9,521 nucleotides of DNA, from the NCBI GenBank assembly GCA_028699175.1, contig JAQVVC010000031.1, positions 1 to 9,521 of the forward strand, written 5' to 3'. The translations under genes and the position numbers were made by a program. Below the pieces are notes generated by a model that made no database searches, was not told the DNA's origin, and saw nothing but the letters and a program-made list of their open reading frames with translations. Positions 1 to 7,003 of the stretch are shown here, piece after piece. Source of the DNA: Bacilli bacterium. Its GTDB lineage: Bacteria; Bacillota_I; Bacilli_A; RF39; UBA660. Every line of letters starts with the position of its first letter. The first letter of the stretch is position 1.

Positions 1-43
1 AATATTATGCCTAAATTAATAATATAGGAATTTCAATTCTTTG

Positions 44-643
44 TCAATTACTTTTATTTAGTTTCTTAAGTTCTTCATAATATAAAACTTCACAAACCAT
101 TACATAAGGTATTACAAACCAAAATGCTACTATGATAATTAAATACCAGCCAATAAAGCTTAACGCAAATTTAAAATAATCCCATTTATAACCATTAATT
201 AAATTATTACTTTCTTTGATACAATTAATCGGATCTTTTTCGCCATCAGCCATTATAAAAGGGGCGAAGTGAAATATTATTGCTAATATAACACCAGGAA
301 TAATTAAACAGAACATTCCTAAAGTTATAAATAATCCCGTTATAAAGTATAAACCAAATGTAAAGAAAAATATATTATATGGTTTAAATATATCATTTAT
401 TTTATATTTTTTATTTTTAACTATTTTAATGATATACGCAAGTATTCCAATTGTTAAAGGATACATCGTTATTTGAATAAATGATTTTATTAAAGAACGA
501 TATCCTTCATTGATAATATTTTCATCTATAATAAAGAACAATGATGCTGCAGTTAATTCAATAATTAAATAAGGAATAAATATTTTCCATAGGTTAGTTT
601 TTAGTATTTCTTTAGCTTGTTTTTTGATTTTTTTTCGATCCAT
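44..643 (-). CDS. DUF975 family integral membrane protein
   Basis: A 199-residue polytopic membrane protein of the DUF975 family, whose molecular function is not established. The N-terminus (MDRKKIKKQAKEILK) is the basic amphipathic lead typical of the family. Hydrophobic segments lie at about residues 20-40, 53-75, 90-132 (probably two spans) and 157-186. The family signature is visible in the second half: APFIMADG near 127-134, ESNNLINGYKWDYF near 144-157, LSFIGW near 161-166, IPY at 178-180 and LYYEEL near 187-192. The ATG is preceded by AGG five bases upstream. The start lies 9 nt after the recG stop, so the two are probably co-transcribed, though no functional link is known. The stop is TGA. 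The remaining 43 bases to the window edge show no convincing terminator or gene. Confidence 0.85.
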   Translation of the reverse strand: MDRKKIKKQAKEILKTNLWKIFIPYLIIELTAASLFFIIDENIINEGYRSLIKSFIQITMYPLTIGILAYIIKIVKNKKYKINDIFKPYNIFFFTFGLYFITGLFITLGMFCLIIPGVILAIIFHFAPFIMADGEKDPINCIKESNNLINGYKWDYFKFALSFIGWYLIIIVAFWFVIPYVMVCEVLYYEELKKLNKSN

Positions 644-652
644 GTTTACCTC

Positions 653-2644
653 TTAATCTATAAAGATTATGCTTTCTAATATTTTTTCTTGATTAGGGAA
701 TGACTTAATATTTTTTATATTATTTAATAAAAAGTTTTCACTATCTTTTTGACATTGTAATAATATTTTATAATCATTTTTTAAATTAGCTATTTTAAAA
801 TTCATATCACCACTTTGTTTTACACCAAATAAATCCCCTGTTCCTCTTAACTGAAAATCTTTTTCACTAATATAAAAGCCATCATTACTTTCTTCTAAGA
901 TTTTTAATCTTTCTTTTTCATAATTACTTATTAAGTAACATTTACTTTGTAGATCACTTCTTCCTACTCTTCCTCTTAATTGATGTAATGTAGCTAGACC
1001 AAATCTTTCAGCGTTAAATATTACCATTGTTGTAGCGTTTTTGACATCTATTCCGACTTCAATAACAGTTGTTGATATTAATATTTTTATGATATTATTC
1101 TTAAAATCATTCATGATTTTTTCTTTTTCTTTTGTCTTAATTTTACCATGAATAGTTCCAATTGGTATCTTATTATTATAGGCCGATGCGAATTTTTTCT
1201 TTATTGATTCAATATCTTCAATATCTAGTTCTTCATTTTCATTTACTAGGGGAACAATCACATATATTTGATGACCTTTTTTTATTTCTTCTAATATGTC
1301 ATATAATACTTCTTTAATATCAGAATCAGAAACTAGCTTTGTAATTATTTTTTTATTATTTTGAGGTTTATTTTTAATAAAAGAGATATCCATATCACCA
1401 TAAATAGTTAAAGCTAAGGTTCTAGGAATTGGTGTTGCGCTCATATAGATAACATCAACATCTCGACCTTTTTCTTGTAAATTTTTTCTTTGTTTAACTC
1501 CAAAACGATGTTGTTCATCAGTTATTACCAGACCTAAATTATTAAAAATTATTTCTTCATTAAGGACAGAATGAGTACTTATGACAATGTTAATTTTATT
1601 TTCTTTTATTTCTTTAATAATCTCTTTTCTTTCTTTTATTTTAGTTGAACTAGTTAATAAAGCAACATTAATGTTATATTTTTTAAATAGTGTTTTAAAG
1701 TTTTCAAAGTGTTGAAAAGCTAATATTTCAGTAGGTACCATAATAACTCCCTGATATCCAGCTAAGTAATTTATATATAACGAAATAAAAGCCATGATTG
1801 TTTTACCGCTTCCAACGTCTCCTAAGATTAAACGATTCATTCTTTTTTGAGATTTAAAATCATTTATAATTTCTTGTAAGACGATATTTTGATCTTCAGT
1901 TAATTTATATGGTAAATTATTGATAAATTCTTGTAATTTCTTTTCATCATATAATTTTATATTTTCTAGCTTCTGTTTTTGTATTTTTTGTTTTAAAAAG
2001 TTCAGTTTTAACATATAAACAAATAACTCTTCATAAGTAAGCATTAATTTACTCTGTTTTATTTCATTAGGTGATGATGGCTGATGAATATATTTTAAAG
2101 CTAATTTTTTATCAATAAATTTATAACTACTTATTAAATCATTAGGAATATAATTAGGAATATTAATATTTGCTTTTAAAGTATTAGCAATTATTTTATT
2201 AAAATTTTGTCTTTTAATATTAGATGTTAAGTGATAAATAGGTTCAATTTTATATTCAATAATTGGATTTAATTTTATATCTGATGCTGTAAAAGTATTT
2301 TTTAGTTTATTATATTTACCTATAATAGTAATTAATTTATTAATTTTTAAATTGTTTTTAAGAAAAGCTCGATTAAAAATTACAACATTAATAATTATAT
2401 TATCGGTTTTTAAATTAAATGCTAACTTATTTAAGTTTCTTTTAATATACATAACTTTAGGCATTGACTGAATATAACCATTTATCACTACTTCTTTATC
2501 ATCGTTTATTTCTTTTATATTTACCGGTTTAAAATAGTTATAACGAAAAGGATAATACGTTAATAAATCTTTTATTGTATTAATATTTAATTTGTTTAAT
2601 TCAGATATTGTTTTAGTACCAATTCCTTTTATTTCTTCTAACAT
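653..2644 (-). CDS. recG: ATP-dependent DNA helicase RecG
   Basis: RecG is a superfamily 2 double-stranded DNA translocase that remodels stalled replication forks and branch-migrates Holliday junctions. The protein has 663 residues, close to the usual 680. It starts with the helix-hairpin-helix-like lead (LEEIKGIGTKTISELNKL), followed by the OB-fold wedge domain at about 50-150. The helicase motifs are intact: GDVGSGKT (Walker A, about 275-282), DEQH (376-379) followed by RFGVKQR, SATPIPRTLAL (from about 402), and QLRGRVGRS (555-563). The C-terminal segment RGTGDLFGVKQSGD matches the family RGPGD/E-G-x-QSG motif, with Thr in place of Pro. An ATG four codons upstream is rejected as the start because the sequence joining the two ATGs is itself the Shine-Dalgarno, GGAGGG, 4 nt before the chosen ATG. 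It is followed at 9 nt by the DUF975 gene. Confidence 0.96.
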   Translation of the reverse strand: MLEEIKGIGTKTISELNKLNINTIKDLLTYYPFRYNYFKPVNIKEINDDKEVVINGYIQSMPKVMYIKRNLNKLAFNLKTDNIIINVVIFNRAFLKNNLKINKLITIIGKYNKLKNTFTASDIKLNPIIEYKIEPIYHLTSNIKRQNFNKIIANTLKANINIPNYIPNDLISSYKFIDKKLALKYIHQPSSPNEIKQSKLMLTYEELFVYMLKLNFLKQKIQKQKLENIKLYDEKKLQEFINNLPYKLTEDQNIVLQEIINDFKSQKRMNRLILGDVGSGKTIMAFISLYINYLAGYQGVIMVPTEILAFQHFENFKTLFKKYNINVALLTSSTKIKERKEIIKEIKENKINIVISTHSVLNEEIIFNNLGLVITDEQHRFGVKQRKNLQEKGRDVDVIYMSATPIPRTLALTIYGDMDISFIKNKPQNNKKIITKLVSDSDIKEVLYDILEEIKKGHQIYVIVPLVNENEELDIEDIESIKKKFASAYNNKIPIGTIHGKIKTKEKEKIMNDFKNNIIKILISTTVIEVGIDVKNATTMVIFNAERFGLATLHQLRGRVGRSDLQSKCYLISNYEKERLKILEESNDGFYISEKDFQLRGTGDLFGVKQSGDMNFKIANLKNDYKILLQCQKDSENFLLNNIKNIKSFPNQEKILESIIFID

Positions 2645-2649
2645 TTTAC

Positions 2650-2654
2650 CCTCC
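2650..2654 (-). promoter_or_regulatory. recG ribosome binding site that fixes the start
   Basis: GGAGGG ends 4 nt before the ATG at 2644. An upstream in-frame ATG overlaps the first bases of this site, so it cannot be the true start. A similar ATGGAG...ATG layout occurs at the ywzB-like gene. Confidence 0.75.
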
Positions 2655-2673
2655 ATTGTTTATTTTCAAAAAG

Positions 2674-2683
2674 TTTTCGAAAA
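2674..2683. repeat. Perfect 10-bp palindrome TTTTCGAAAA
   Basis: The palindrome lies between the recG start and the -35 box of the plus-strand small-RNA promoter, whose TTGACA begins 3 bp further on. The position suits an operator or upstream element for either unit. It does not match the CIRCE, LexA, CtsR or Rex consensus, and in DNA this AT-rich a palindrome of this length can arise by chance. Confidence 0.25.
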
Positions 2684-2686
2684 GTG

Positions 2687-2715
2687 TTGACAAAAATTAC
2701 CTTTTAATATAGTAT
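2687..2715 (+). promoter_or_regulatory. Sigma-A-type promoter for the intergenic small RNA
   Basis: A perfect TTGACA at 2687-2692 is followed by a 17-bp spacer and TAGTAT at 2710-2715, which matches TATAAT at four of six positions. The surrounding sequence is a TATA-rich alternative stretch. The predicted start, 6-7 bp downstream, falls at 2721-2722, exactly where the first perfect hairpin begins. This is the only strong plus-strand promoter I find, and it points away from recG towards the 3' end of nifJ. Confidence 0.55.
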
Positions 2716-2720
2716 ATAAA

Positions 2721-2750
2721 GCACCAATTCACTTTATGGCGAATTGGTGC
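2721..2750 (-). terminator. Possible weak terminator after nifJ
   Basis: On the minus strand, the perfect 10-bp stem with a 10-nt loop is followed by TTTATATAC. That is a poor U-tract, so termination would be partial at best. nifJ transcription may read through into recG, which would produce RNA antisense to the small RNA. Confidence 0.3.
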
Positions 2751-2784
2751 TAGTATCACACTAGCCAACCCCTTTTTATTCTTT

Positions 2785-2817
2785 GAAGTCGACCTCAGGG
2801 GGCGACTTCTTTTTTTT
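2785..2817 (+). terminator. Intrinsic terminator of the small RNA
   Basis: The 7-bp stem GAAGTCG/CGACTTC (2785-2791 with 2803-2809) can extend inward by CC/GG pairs and is followed directly by eight T residues (2810-2817). The T-run overlaps the nifJ stop codon on the other strand, so the two transcripts meet tail to tail. Read on the minus strand the stem is followed by A-rich sequence, so it does not serve nifJ well. Confidence 0.75.
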
Positions 2818-5800
2818 ATTTGTTGGCTATATTATTATAATATTCATATCTTTTAATAGCAGCTTCTTTATTTAAATCTAATAATTCTTTAGCTATTTCA
2901 GGATCTTTTATATTTAAAGCATTATATCTTACTTCATTATTTAAGAATTCTTCATATTTATCAAAGTTGGGTTCTTTTGAATCTAAATATAACTTATTAT
3001 CTTTATAACGCATTAATATATTATAACCAGATTCAACTCCTAATTTTTGTTTTTGAACACTATTAGATAATCCCCCTTTTATACCATGTTCAACACAAGG
3101 TGAATAAGCTATTATTATAGAAGGTCCATTATGTTCTTCTGCTTCTTTAAAGGCTTTGATACTATGCATCATATTAGCACCTAAATTTATTTCGGCAGCA
3201 TAAATATTTGGATATGTCATTGCGATTCTAAATAAATCTTTTTTATGAGTTCTTTTACCCATATTGGCAAATTCTGCTACTGCACCTATTTTACTTGCTT
3301 TACTAGATTGACCACCAGTATTAGAATATACTTCACTATCTAATACTAATATATTAACGTTTTTACCACTTGATAAAACATGATCAATACCACCAAAACC
3401 AATATCATAAGCCCAACCATCACCACCAATAGTCCAGACACTTTTAGGGGTTAAGTATTCAATTAGGTCTTCTTTTAAATATTTTTTTGCTTCTTCTTCT
3501 AATGCTTTTGTTTTTTGATAATTATTTTTATTTAAAATCCATTTTTCATAAAACTTAGCAACGTTTTTATTTTTAGATTCTTTTAATATTTTATCAATTC
3601 TTTTTTGCATTTTTGTATAAGTTTCTAAGATACCTAAACCAAATTCAGCATTATCTTCAAATAAACTATTAGCCCACGATACTTTATATGGAGTAGATGG
3701 ACATGATGCCCCATAAATACTAGAGCAACCAGTAGCGTTTGCAATAACTAACTTTTCACCTACTATTTGCGTTAATAATTTTAAATATGGCGTTTCACCA
3801 CAACCTGCACATGCACCACTAAATTCAAATAATGGCTTTTTAAATTCTAATCCTCTGATAGTATCAGGAGGATATTCAGGATTATGATGATTATTAAATA
3901 AATCATTAGCTATCTTTTGAGTTTCTTCATCATACTTATCAAAACTAAAACAGTTTTTAGGGCATTCTTTAACACATATTCCGCAACCAGTACAATCAGC
4001 CTGACTTACTGCAATAATAAAATCTTTATCTTGTTCTATTGCGTTTATTGATTGATTTGAATATCTATTTCCTTTATTAAGCAAAAATTGTCTAATTACT
4101 GAGTGAGGACATATCATTGAACAAATACCACACTGAATACAATTGGTTTTATCCCATTTAGCAACCAAGGAAGTTAAATTTCTTTTTTCTAAAGCACTTG
4201 TTCCTCCTGGAAAGTGACCATCAGTATGGTCTATTAAATCACTTACTTTTAAATCATAGCCTTTTCGGGCATTAATAATACTAAAAATATCTTCTTTAAT
4301 GTTGAAATCGATAGTTTTTTCATCATTTATTTGAACTAATTTAATATCTTTTTTACTATCTTTAATACTGTTTATATTAGCTTCAACTATATCTTTACCT
4401 TTTTCTTTAAATCTTTCGGTTACAGACTTTGTTAAAACTTTTTCATAATTAGGATAATTAAGTAACATGAAAATATTAGCTTCCATAATAATACTTATTT
4501 TACCTTTGATATTATTTTTAAGCGAAATATTTTCAGCATCGATCGTATAAACCTTTATTTTTTTATTATTGATTATTTTTTTAACACTATTAGGTAAAAA
4601 TTTATTTAACTCTTCATCATTTCTAGAAGTATTAATTAAGATTGTTCCCTCTTGATTAATATTAGATATCATATCAAATTTATGAAAATATTCATCTTTT
4701 GATATAACTATTAATTCGGGGTTAGTTGTATAATAAGGAGCTTTTATTAATTTATCACTAAACCTTAAGTGATTTATGGTAACTCCCCCACTTTTTTTAG
4801 AATCATATTCACTATATCCTTGAATATAATTATCTGTTCCAATAATCTTTAAGATATCTTTACTAGAACTAACTAAGCCATCTGATCCAAAACCATAAAT
4901 TTTTATTTCTTTATATTTACTTTTACTTTGATAATCATAATGTTTTAAACTAGTGTTAGTTACATCATCATCAATACTAATGGTAAAATTATGCTTAGGG
5001 TTATTTTCTAACATCATAAAAATATCATATATATCATTTGGAGTTGTATTTTTACTAGATAAACCATATCTTCCACCATAGATATTAATATCTTTATTAT
5101 TTAATGTCGATAATACATCTAAATATAAGGGTTCACCTACACTACCATGTTCTTTAGTACGATCTAATACCGCAATATATTTTACACTTTTAGGTAATAC
5201 TTTTTCTAAATATTTTTTACTAAAAGGGCGATATAAATGAACTTCAATTAAACCATATTCATTTTTTATTTTATTAATATTGGCTATTACTTCTTTAATA
5301 GTATCACATACTGAACCCATCGCAACTATAACATATTTAGCTAAAGGACTCCCATAATAATTAAATGGTTGATAATTAGTTTTAATTAAATTATTTAGTT
5401 TTTGCATATTTTCATTAACGATATCAGGAATTTTATCATAATAAATATTTTTAGCTTCCATCATTTGAAAATAGATATCTTCATTTTGAGCTGTCCCTTT
5501 AGTAATACTTTTTCCTGAATTTAATGCTCTTTTACGAAACTCATTTATTTTATCAATATTTACTAAGCTTTTTATTTTATCATTTGTAATTTCTTCAATT
5601 ACGTTTACTTCATGACTAGTTCTAAAACCATCGAAAAAATGTAAAAAAGGAATACTACTATCAAGAGCAGATAGATGAGCTATTAATGCTAAATTATAAG
5701 CATCTTGAACATTAGTACTTGCTAAGATAGAAAAACCAGTCATTCTCGTAGCATAAATATCTTGATGATCCCCAAAGATACTTAAAGCATGAGTAGATAA

Positions 5801-6133
5801 ACTTCTTGAAGCGACATGTATTACCCCAGGAAGCATTTCCCCCGCCATTTTATACATATTAGGTAACATTAAAAGTAAACCTTGACTTGATGTAAAAGTT
5901 GAAGCTAAGGAACCAGATATTAAAGCTCCGTGAAGAGCTCCAGCTGCTCCTCCTTCACTTTGCATTTGAATAACATTAACATTATCATCAAAGATGTTTT
6001 TTTCATTATTATTGCTTAATAAATCCATTTGACTAGCCATTGGACTTGATGGAGTAATTGGATATATGAAACTTATATCACTTAATTTATATGCCATTTT
6101 AGCGCATGCTGCACATCCATCTATTATTTTCAT
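2816..6133 (-). CDS. nifJ: Pyruvate:ferredoxin (flavodoxin) oxidoreductase, single-chain
   Basis: This cytoplasmic thiamine-diphosphate, iron-sulfur enzyme converts pyruvate and CoA to acetyl-CoA and CO2 while reducing ferredoxin or flavodoxin, the central step of anaerobic fermentation. The chain is 1105 residues, slightly under the usual 1170-1200. Domain I holds YPITPSSPMA and EGGAAGALHG. Domain III has conserved FTSSQGLLLM and FGDHQDIYA stretches. Two ferredoxin-like 4Fe-4S motifs follow: CIQCGICSMIC (Cys 665, 668, 671, 675) and CTGCGICVKEC (714, 717, 720, 724). The proximal cluster starts at ACAGCGE (775, 778), and the diphosphate site is GGDGWAYDIGFGG with VYSNTGGQS near 900-940. The start is the ATG before KIIDGCAAC, which matches the family N-terminus and has GGGAT 5 nt upstream. 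A TTG 17 codons earlier lacks a ribosome site and overlaps the promoter. It appears to be monocistronic. Confidence 0.96.
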   Translation of the reverse strand: MKIIDGCAACAKMAYKLSDISFIYPITPSSPMASQMDLLSNNNEKNIFDDNVNVIQMQSEGGAAGALHGALISGSLASTFTSSQGLLLMLPNMYKMAGEMLPGVIHVASRSLSTHALSIFGDHQDIYATRMTGFSILASTNVQDAYNLALIAHLSALDSSIPFLHFFDGFRTSHEVNVIEEITNDKIKSLVNIDKINEFRKRALNSGKSITKGTAQNEDIYFQMMEAKNIYYDKIPDIVNENMQKLNNLIKTNYQPFNYYGSPLAKYVIVAMGSVCDTIKEVIANINKIKNEYGLIEVHLYRPFSKKYLEKVLPKSVKYIAVLDRTKEHGSVGEPLYLDVLSTLNNKDINIYGGRYGLSSKNTTPNDIYDIFMMLENNPKHNFTISIDDDVTNTSLKHYDYQSKSKYKEIKIYGFGSDGLVSSSKDILKIIGTDNYIQGYSEYDSKKSGGVTINHLRFSDKLIKAPYYTTNPELIVISKDEYFHKFDMISNINQEGTILINTSRNDEELNKFLPNSVKKIINNKKIKVYTIDAENISLKNNIKGKISIIMEANIFMLLNYPNYEKVLTKSVTERFKEKGKDIVEANINSIKDSKKDIKLVQINDEKTIDFNIKEDIFSIINARKGYDLKVSDLIDHTDGHFPGGTSALEKRNLTSLVAKWDKTNCIQCGICSMICPHSVIRQFLLNKGNRYSNQSINAIEQDKDFIIAVSQADCTGCGICVKECPKNCFSFDKYDEETQKIANDLFNNHHNPEYPPDTIRGLEFKKPLFEFSGACAGCGETPYLKLLTQIVGEKLVIANATGCSSIYGASCPSTPYKVSWANSLFEDNAEFGLGILETYTKMQKRIDKILKESKNKNVAKFYEKWILNKNNYQKTKALEEEAKKYLKEDLIEYLTPKSVWTIGGDGWAYDIGFGGIDHVLSSGKNVNILVLDSEVYSNTGGQSSKASKIGAVAEFANMGKRTHKKDLFRIAMTYPNIYAAEINLGANMMHSIKAFKEAEEHNGPSIIIAYSPCVEHGIKGGLSNSVQKQKLGVESGYNILMRYKDNKLYLDSKEPNFDKYEEFLNNEVRYNALNIKDPEIAKELLDLNKEAAIKRYEYYNNIANK

Positions 6134-6155
6134 TATATCCCATCTTTCTATTCTA

Positions 6156-6184
6156 ATTATATTATAAATAGTATCCTTAAGCAA
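6156..6184 (-). promoter_or_regulatory. Probable nifJ promoter
   Basis: On the minus strand, TTGCTT (6184-6179) is separated by 17 bp from a perfect TATAAT (6161-6156). The predicted transcript starts near 6149 and gives a leader of about 15 nt before the nifJ ATG. The -35 box is weak (three of six), and the local AT richness makes TATAAT common. The position between a terminator and the start codon supports it. Confidence 0.5.
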
Positions 6185-6219
6185 ATAAAAACAATATTAT
6201 GCTCTTTCAAATAATATTG
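6182..6219 (-). terminator. AT-rich intrinsic terminator closing the sporulation block
   Basis: A perfect 9-bp inverted repeat, CAATATTAT/ATAATATTG (6219-6211 with 6200-6192), surrounds a 10-nt loop. On the minus strand it is followed by GTTTTTATTT. It overlaps the last codons and stop of the actin-like frame. Read on the plus strand it has no T-run. The stem is nearly all A-U, so its strength is uncertain. Confidence 0.5.
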
Positions 6220-6715
6220 TCTTACTATTTTCATATTCAAATAAATCATTAATATTTAATGCTGAAATATTATCTAGCCAATTATCACTGCATCCTATTA
6301 TTATATATTGATTATTTTTCAATAAGTTACTAACTGCATTTATTTCAACACCACTATTTAAATTAGGTATATTTATAGTATCTTCCCACATTATTATTTC
6401 TTTTTTATTTTTAATTAATAATTCTTCATATACGATTTTATAATTTATATTTATTACATCATTAAAGACTGCTTTATAACAAAAAATTTCAGCAGGAGAT
6501 ATATTATTACTGATAATAAATTTTACTTTTGTATTAACTAGTTTAGTATTTATTTTATTTTTTCTAAAAAGATAATTTATTTCTTTAACTAATTTTTGGA
6601 CATTATATATTTTATTATTTTTTATTATATTAGATTTAATTTTTTCTTTAATTAATTTTTTAGTTTTTTTATTATATATATAAATATTATAATCAGTTAA
6701 TTTAACTACATAGAT
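6197..6715 (-). CDS. Divergent short protein, possible MreB/Mbl-like actin remnant, with AUC start
   Basis: An uninterrupted frame of about 172 codons follows spoIIID, but it contains no ATG, GTG or TTG until the ATG at 6391, which has no ribosome site and would discard 108 codons. The best start is ATC at 6715, 9 nt after AAGGA; without it the frame stays open only from 6727. The position right after spoIIID is where mbl, an actin-like cell-shape ATPase, lies in B. subtilis. Three stretches resemble MreB in the correct order. YVVKLTDYNIYIYN matches the DIGIDLGTANTLVYV strand pair. VKFIISNNISPAEIFCYKAVF matches RVVIGVPSGITEVEKRAV. QYIIIGCSDNWLDNI matches GVIITGGGALLNGL near the C-terminus. 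The phosphate-binding glycines are gone and the length is about half of MreB, so ATP binding is unlikely. It could be a specialised small protein, a decaying gene or an unrelated family. The resemblance is by eye only. Confidence 0.5.
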   Translation of the reverse strand: MYVVKLTDYNIYIYNKKTKKLIKEKIKSNIIKNNKIYNVQKLVKEINYLFRKNKINTKLVNTKVKFIISNNISPAEIFCYKAVFNDVININYKIVYEELLIKNKKEIIMWEDTINIPNLNSGVEINAVSNLLKNNQYIIIGCSDNWLDNISALNINDLFEYENSKTILFERA

Positions 6716-6719
6716 ATTA

Positions 6720-6971
6720 TCACGTCCTTAACGATTTATATTTGTTTTTAGTTATTTCTCCACCTTTTATATGTCTTGTTTTTAAATGATTACTCATAAT
6801 TGTTTTTATTTGTTCATAAAGATTTTTATTTATTTTTTCTAACCTTTCTGTTATATCTTTATGAACAGTACTTTTACTTATATTAAAAGACTTAGCCGCT
6901 TCTCTGACAGTAGCATTATTTTCAATAATGTATAACGCTTCTTTAATTACTCTATTTTTTATCTTAAACAC
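6720..6971 (-). CDS. spoIIID: Sporulation transcriptional regulator SpoIIID
   Basis: SpoIIID is a small DNA-binding protein that acts in the mother cell during sporulation, switching genes of the sigma-E programme on or off before sigma-K takes over. The 83-residue protein (about 93 in B. subtilis) carries the family core: a helix-turn-helix at about residues 20-41 (TVREAAKSFNISKSTVHKDI), then TERLEKIN, and the conserved basic C-terminal part RHIKGGEITKNKYK. The C-terminal tail is shorter than in Bacillus. The start is uncertain. GTG at 6971 gives an N-terminus one residue shorter than usual but has no separate ribosome site, because its AGGGG overlaps the codon. ATA at 6962 lies 8 nt after that AGGGG but removes three more residues. 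The GTG sits within a perfect hairpin. It follows spoIIQ by 32 nt and the actin-like frame follows almost immediately. Confidence 0.95.
   Translation of the reverse strand: MFKIKNRVIKEALYIIENNATVREAAKSFNISKSTVHKDITERLEKINKNLYEQIKTIMSNHLKTRHIKGGEITKNKYKSLRT
6725..6729 (-). promoter_or_regulatory. Ribosome binding site pointing to an AUC start
   Basis: AAGGA, inside the last codons of spoIIID, stands 9 nt before ATC at 6715. The only nearby ATG, 4 bases further on, is out of frame and is followed at once by TAG. The site therefore argues for initiation at AUC, or for a one-base indel that has displaced a former ATG. Confidence 0.4.
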
Positions 6972-6999
6972 CCCTAATAAATTATATATATTAGGGGTG
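6969..6999 (-). promoter_or_regulatory. Perfect hairpin holding the spoIIID start region
   Basis: An 11-bp perfect inverted repeat (CACCCCTAATA at 6969-6979 with its complement at 6989-6999) closes a 9-nt AT loop. In the RNA, the 3' arm contains both AGGGG and the GTG start of spoIIID, so folding would hide the ribosome site. Only TTTAAG follows it, which makes it a weak terminator. It may act as an attenuator between spoIIQ and spoIIID or as a translational lock. Confidence 0.6.
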
Positions 7000-7003
7000 G
7001 ATT

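Larger units (their letters stand above)
2721..2817 (+). ncRNA. Intergenic small RNA with three hairpins and a C-rich tract
   Basis: This is a roughly 97-nt transcription unit with its own promoter and terminator and no open reading frame of note. Hairpin 1 is a perfect 10-bp stem (GCACCAATTC at 2721-2730 pairing with 2741-2750) closing a 10-nt loop. Hairpin 2 is a perfect 6-bp stem, GCTAGT/ACTAGC (2749-2754 with 2760-2765), and it shares two bases with hairpin 1, so the two stems abut or compete. An unpaired stretch at about 2766-2784 contains CCAACCCC followed by a T-rich run. Hairpin 3 is the terminator. Its loop carries AGGGGG, which could pair with the upstream CCCCT as a pseudoknot. The unpaired C-rich motif before the terminator resembles the design of RoxS/RsaE-type regulators that bind Shine-Dalgarno sequences, but I cannot assign a family. 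It is not a recognisable SRP RNA, 6S RNA, tmRNA or riboswitch. Its neighbours, nifJ and recG, both run on the opposite strand. Confidence 0.6.

Noticed and set aside
1..43. Terminator or partial gene at the left edge
   Set aside because: Only a 5-bp GAATT/AATTC repeat with a 2-base loop is present, too small to form a hairpin; no start codon with a ribosome site is seen.
2645..2656. Upstream ATG of recG
   Set aside because: Its codons are the Shine-Dalgarno of the next ATG, which begins the conserved N-terminus.
2661..2720. LexA, CtsR, CIRCE or Rex operator near recG
   Set aside because: None of the known consensus sequences fits; only the simple TTTTCGAAAA palindrome remains.
2721..2817. 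SRP RNA, 6S RNA, riboswitch or a miniature transposon
   Set aside because: No SRP apical motif, no long bubble-bearing rod as in 6S, no downstream plus-strand gene for a riboswitch to control, and no terminal inverted repeats with target duplication.
6134..6184. TTG start adding 17 residues to PFOR
   Set aside because: The added residues are absent from the family, there is no ribosome site, and the bases form the likely promoter.
6197..6391. A 64-residue gene starting at the ATG at 6391
   Set aside because: No ribosome site precedes this ATG, and the same frame is open for 108 codons upstream with ordered MreB-like stretches, so it is probably an internal methionine.
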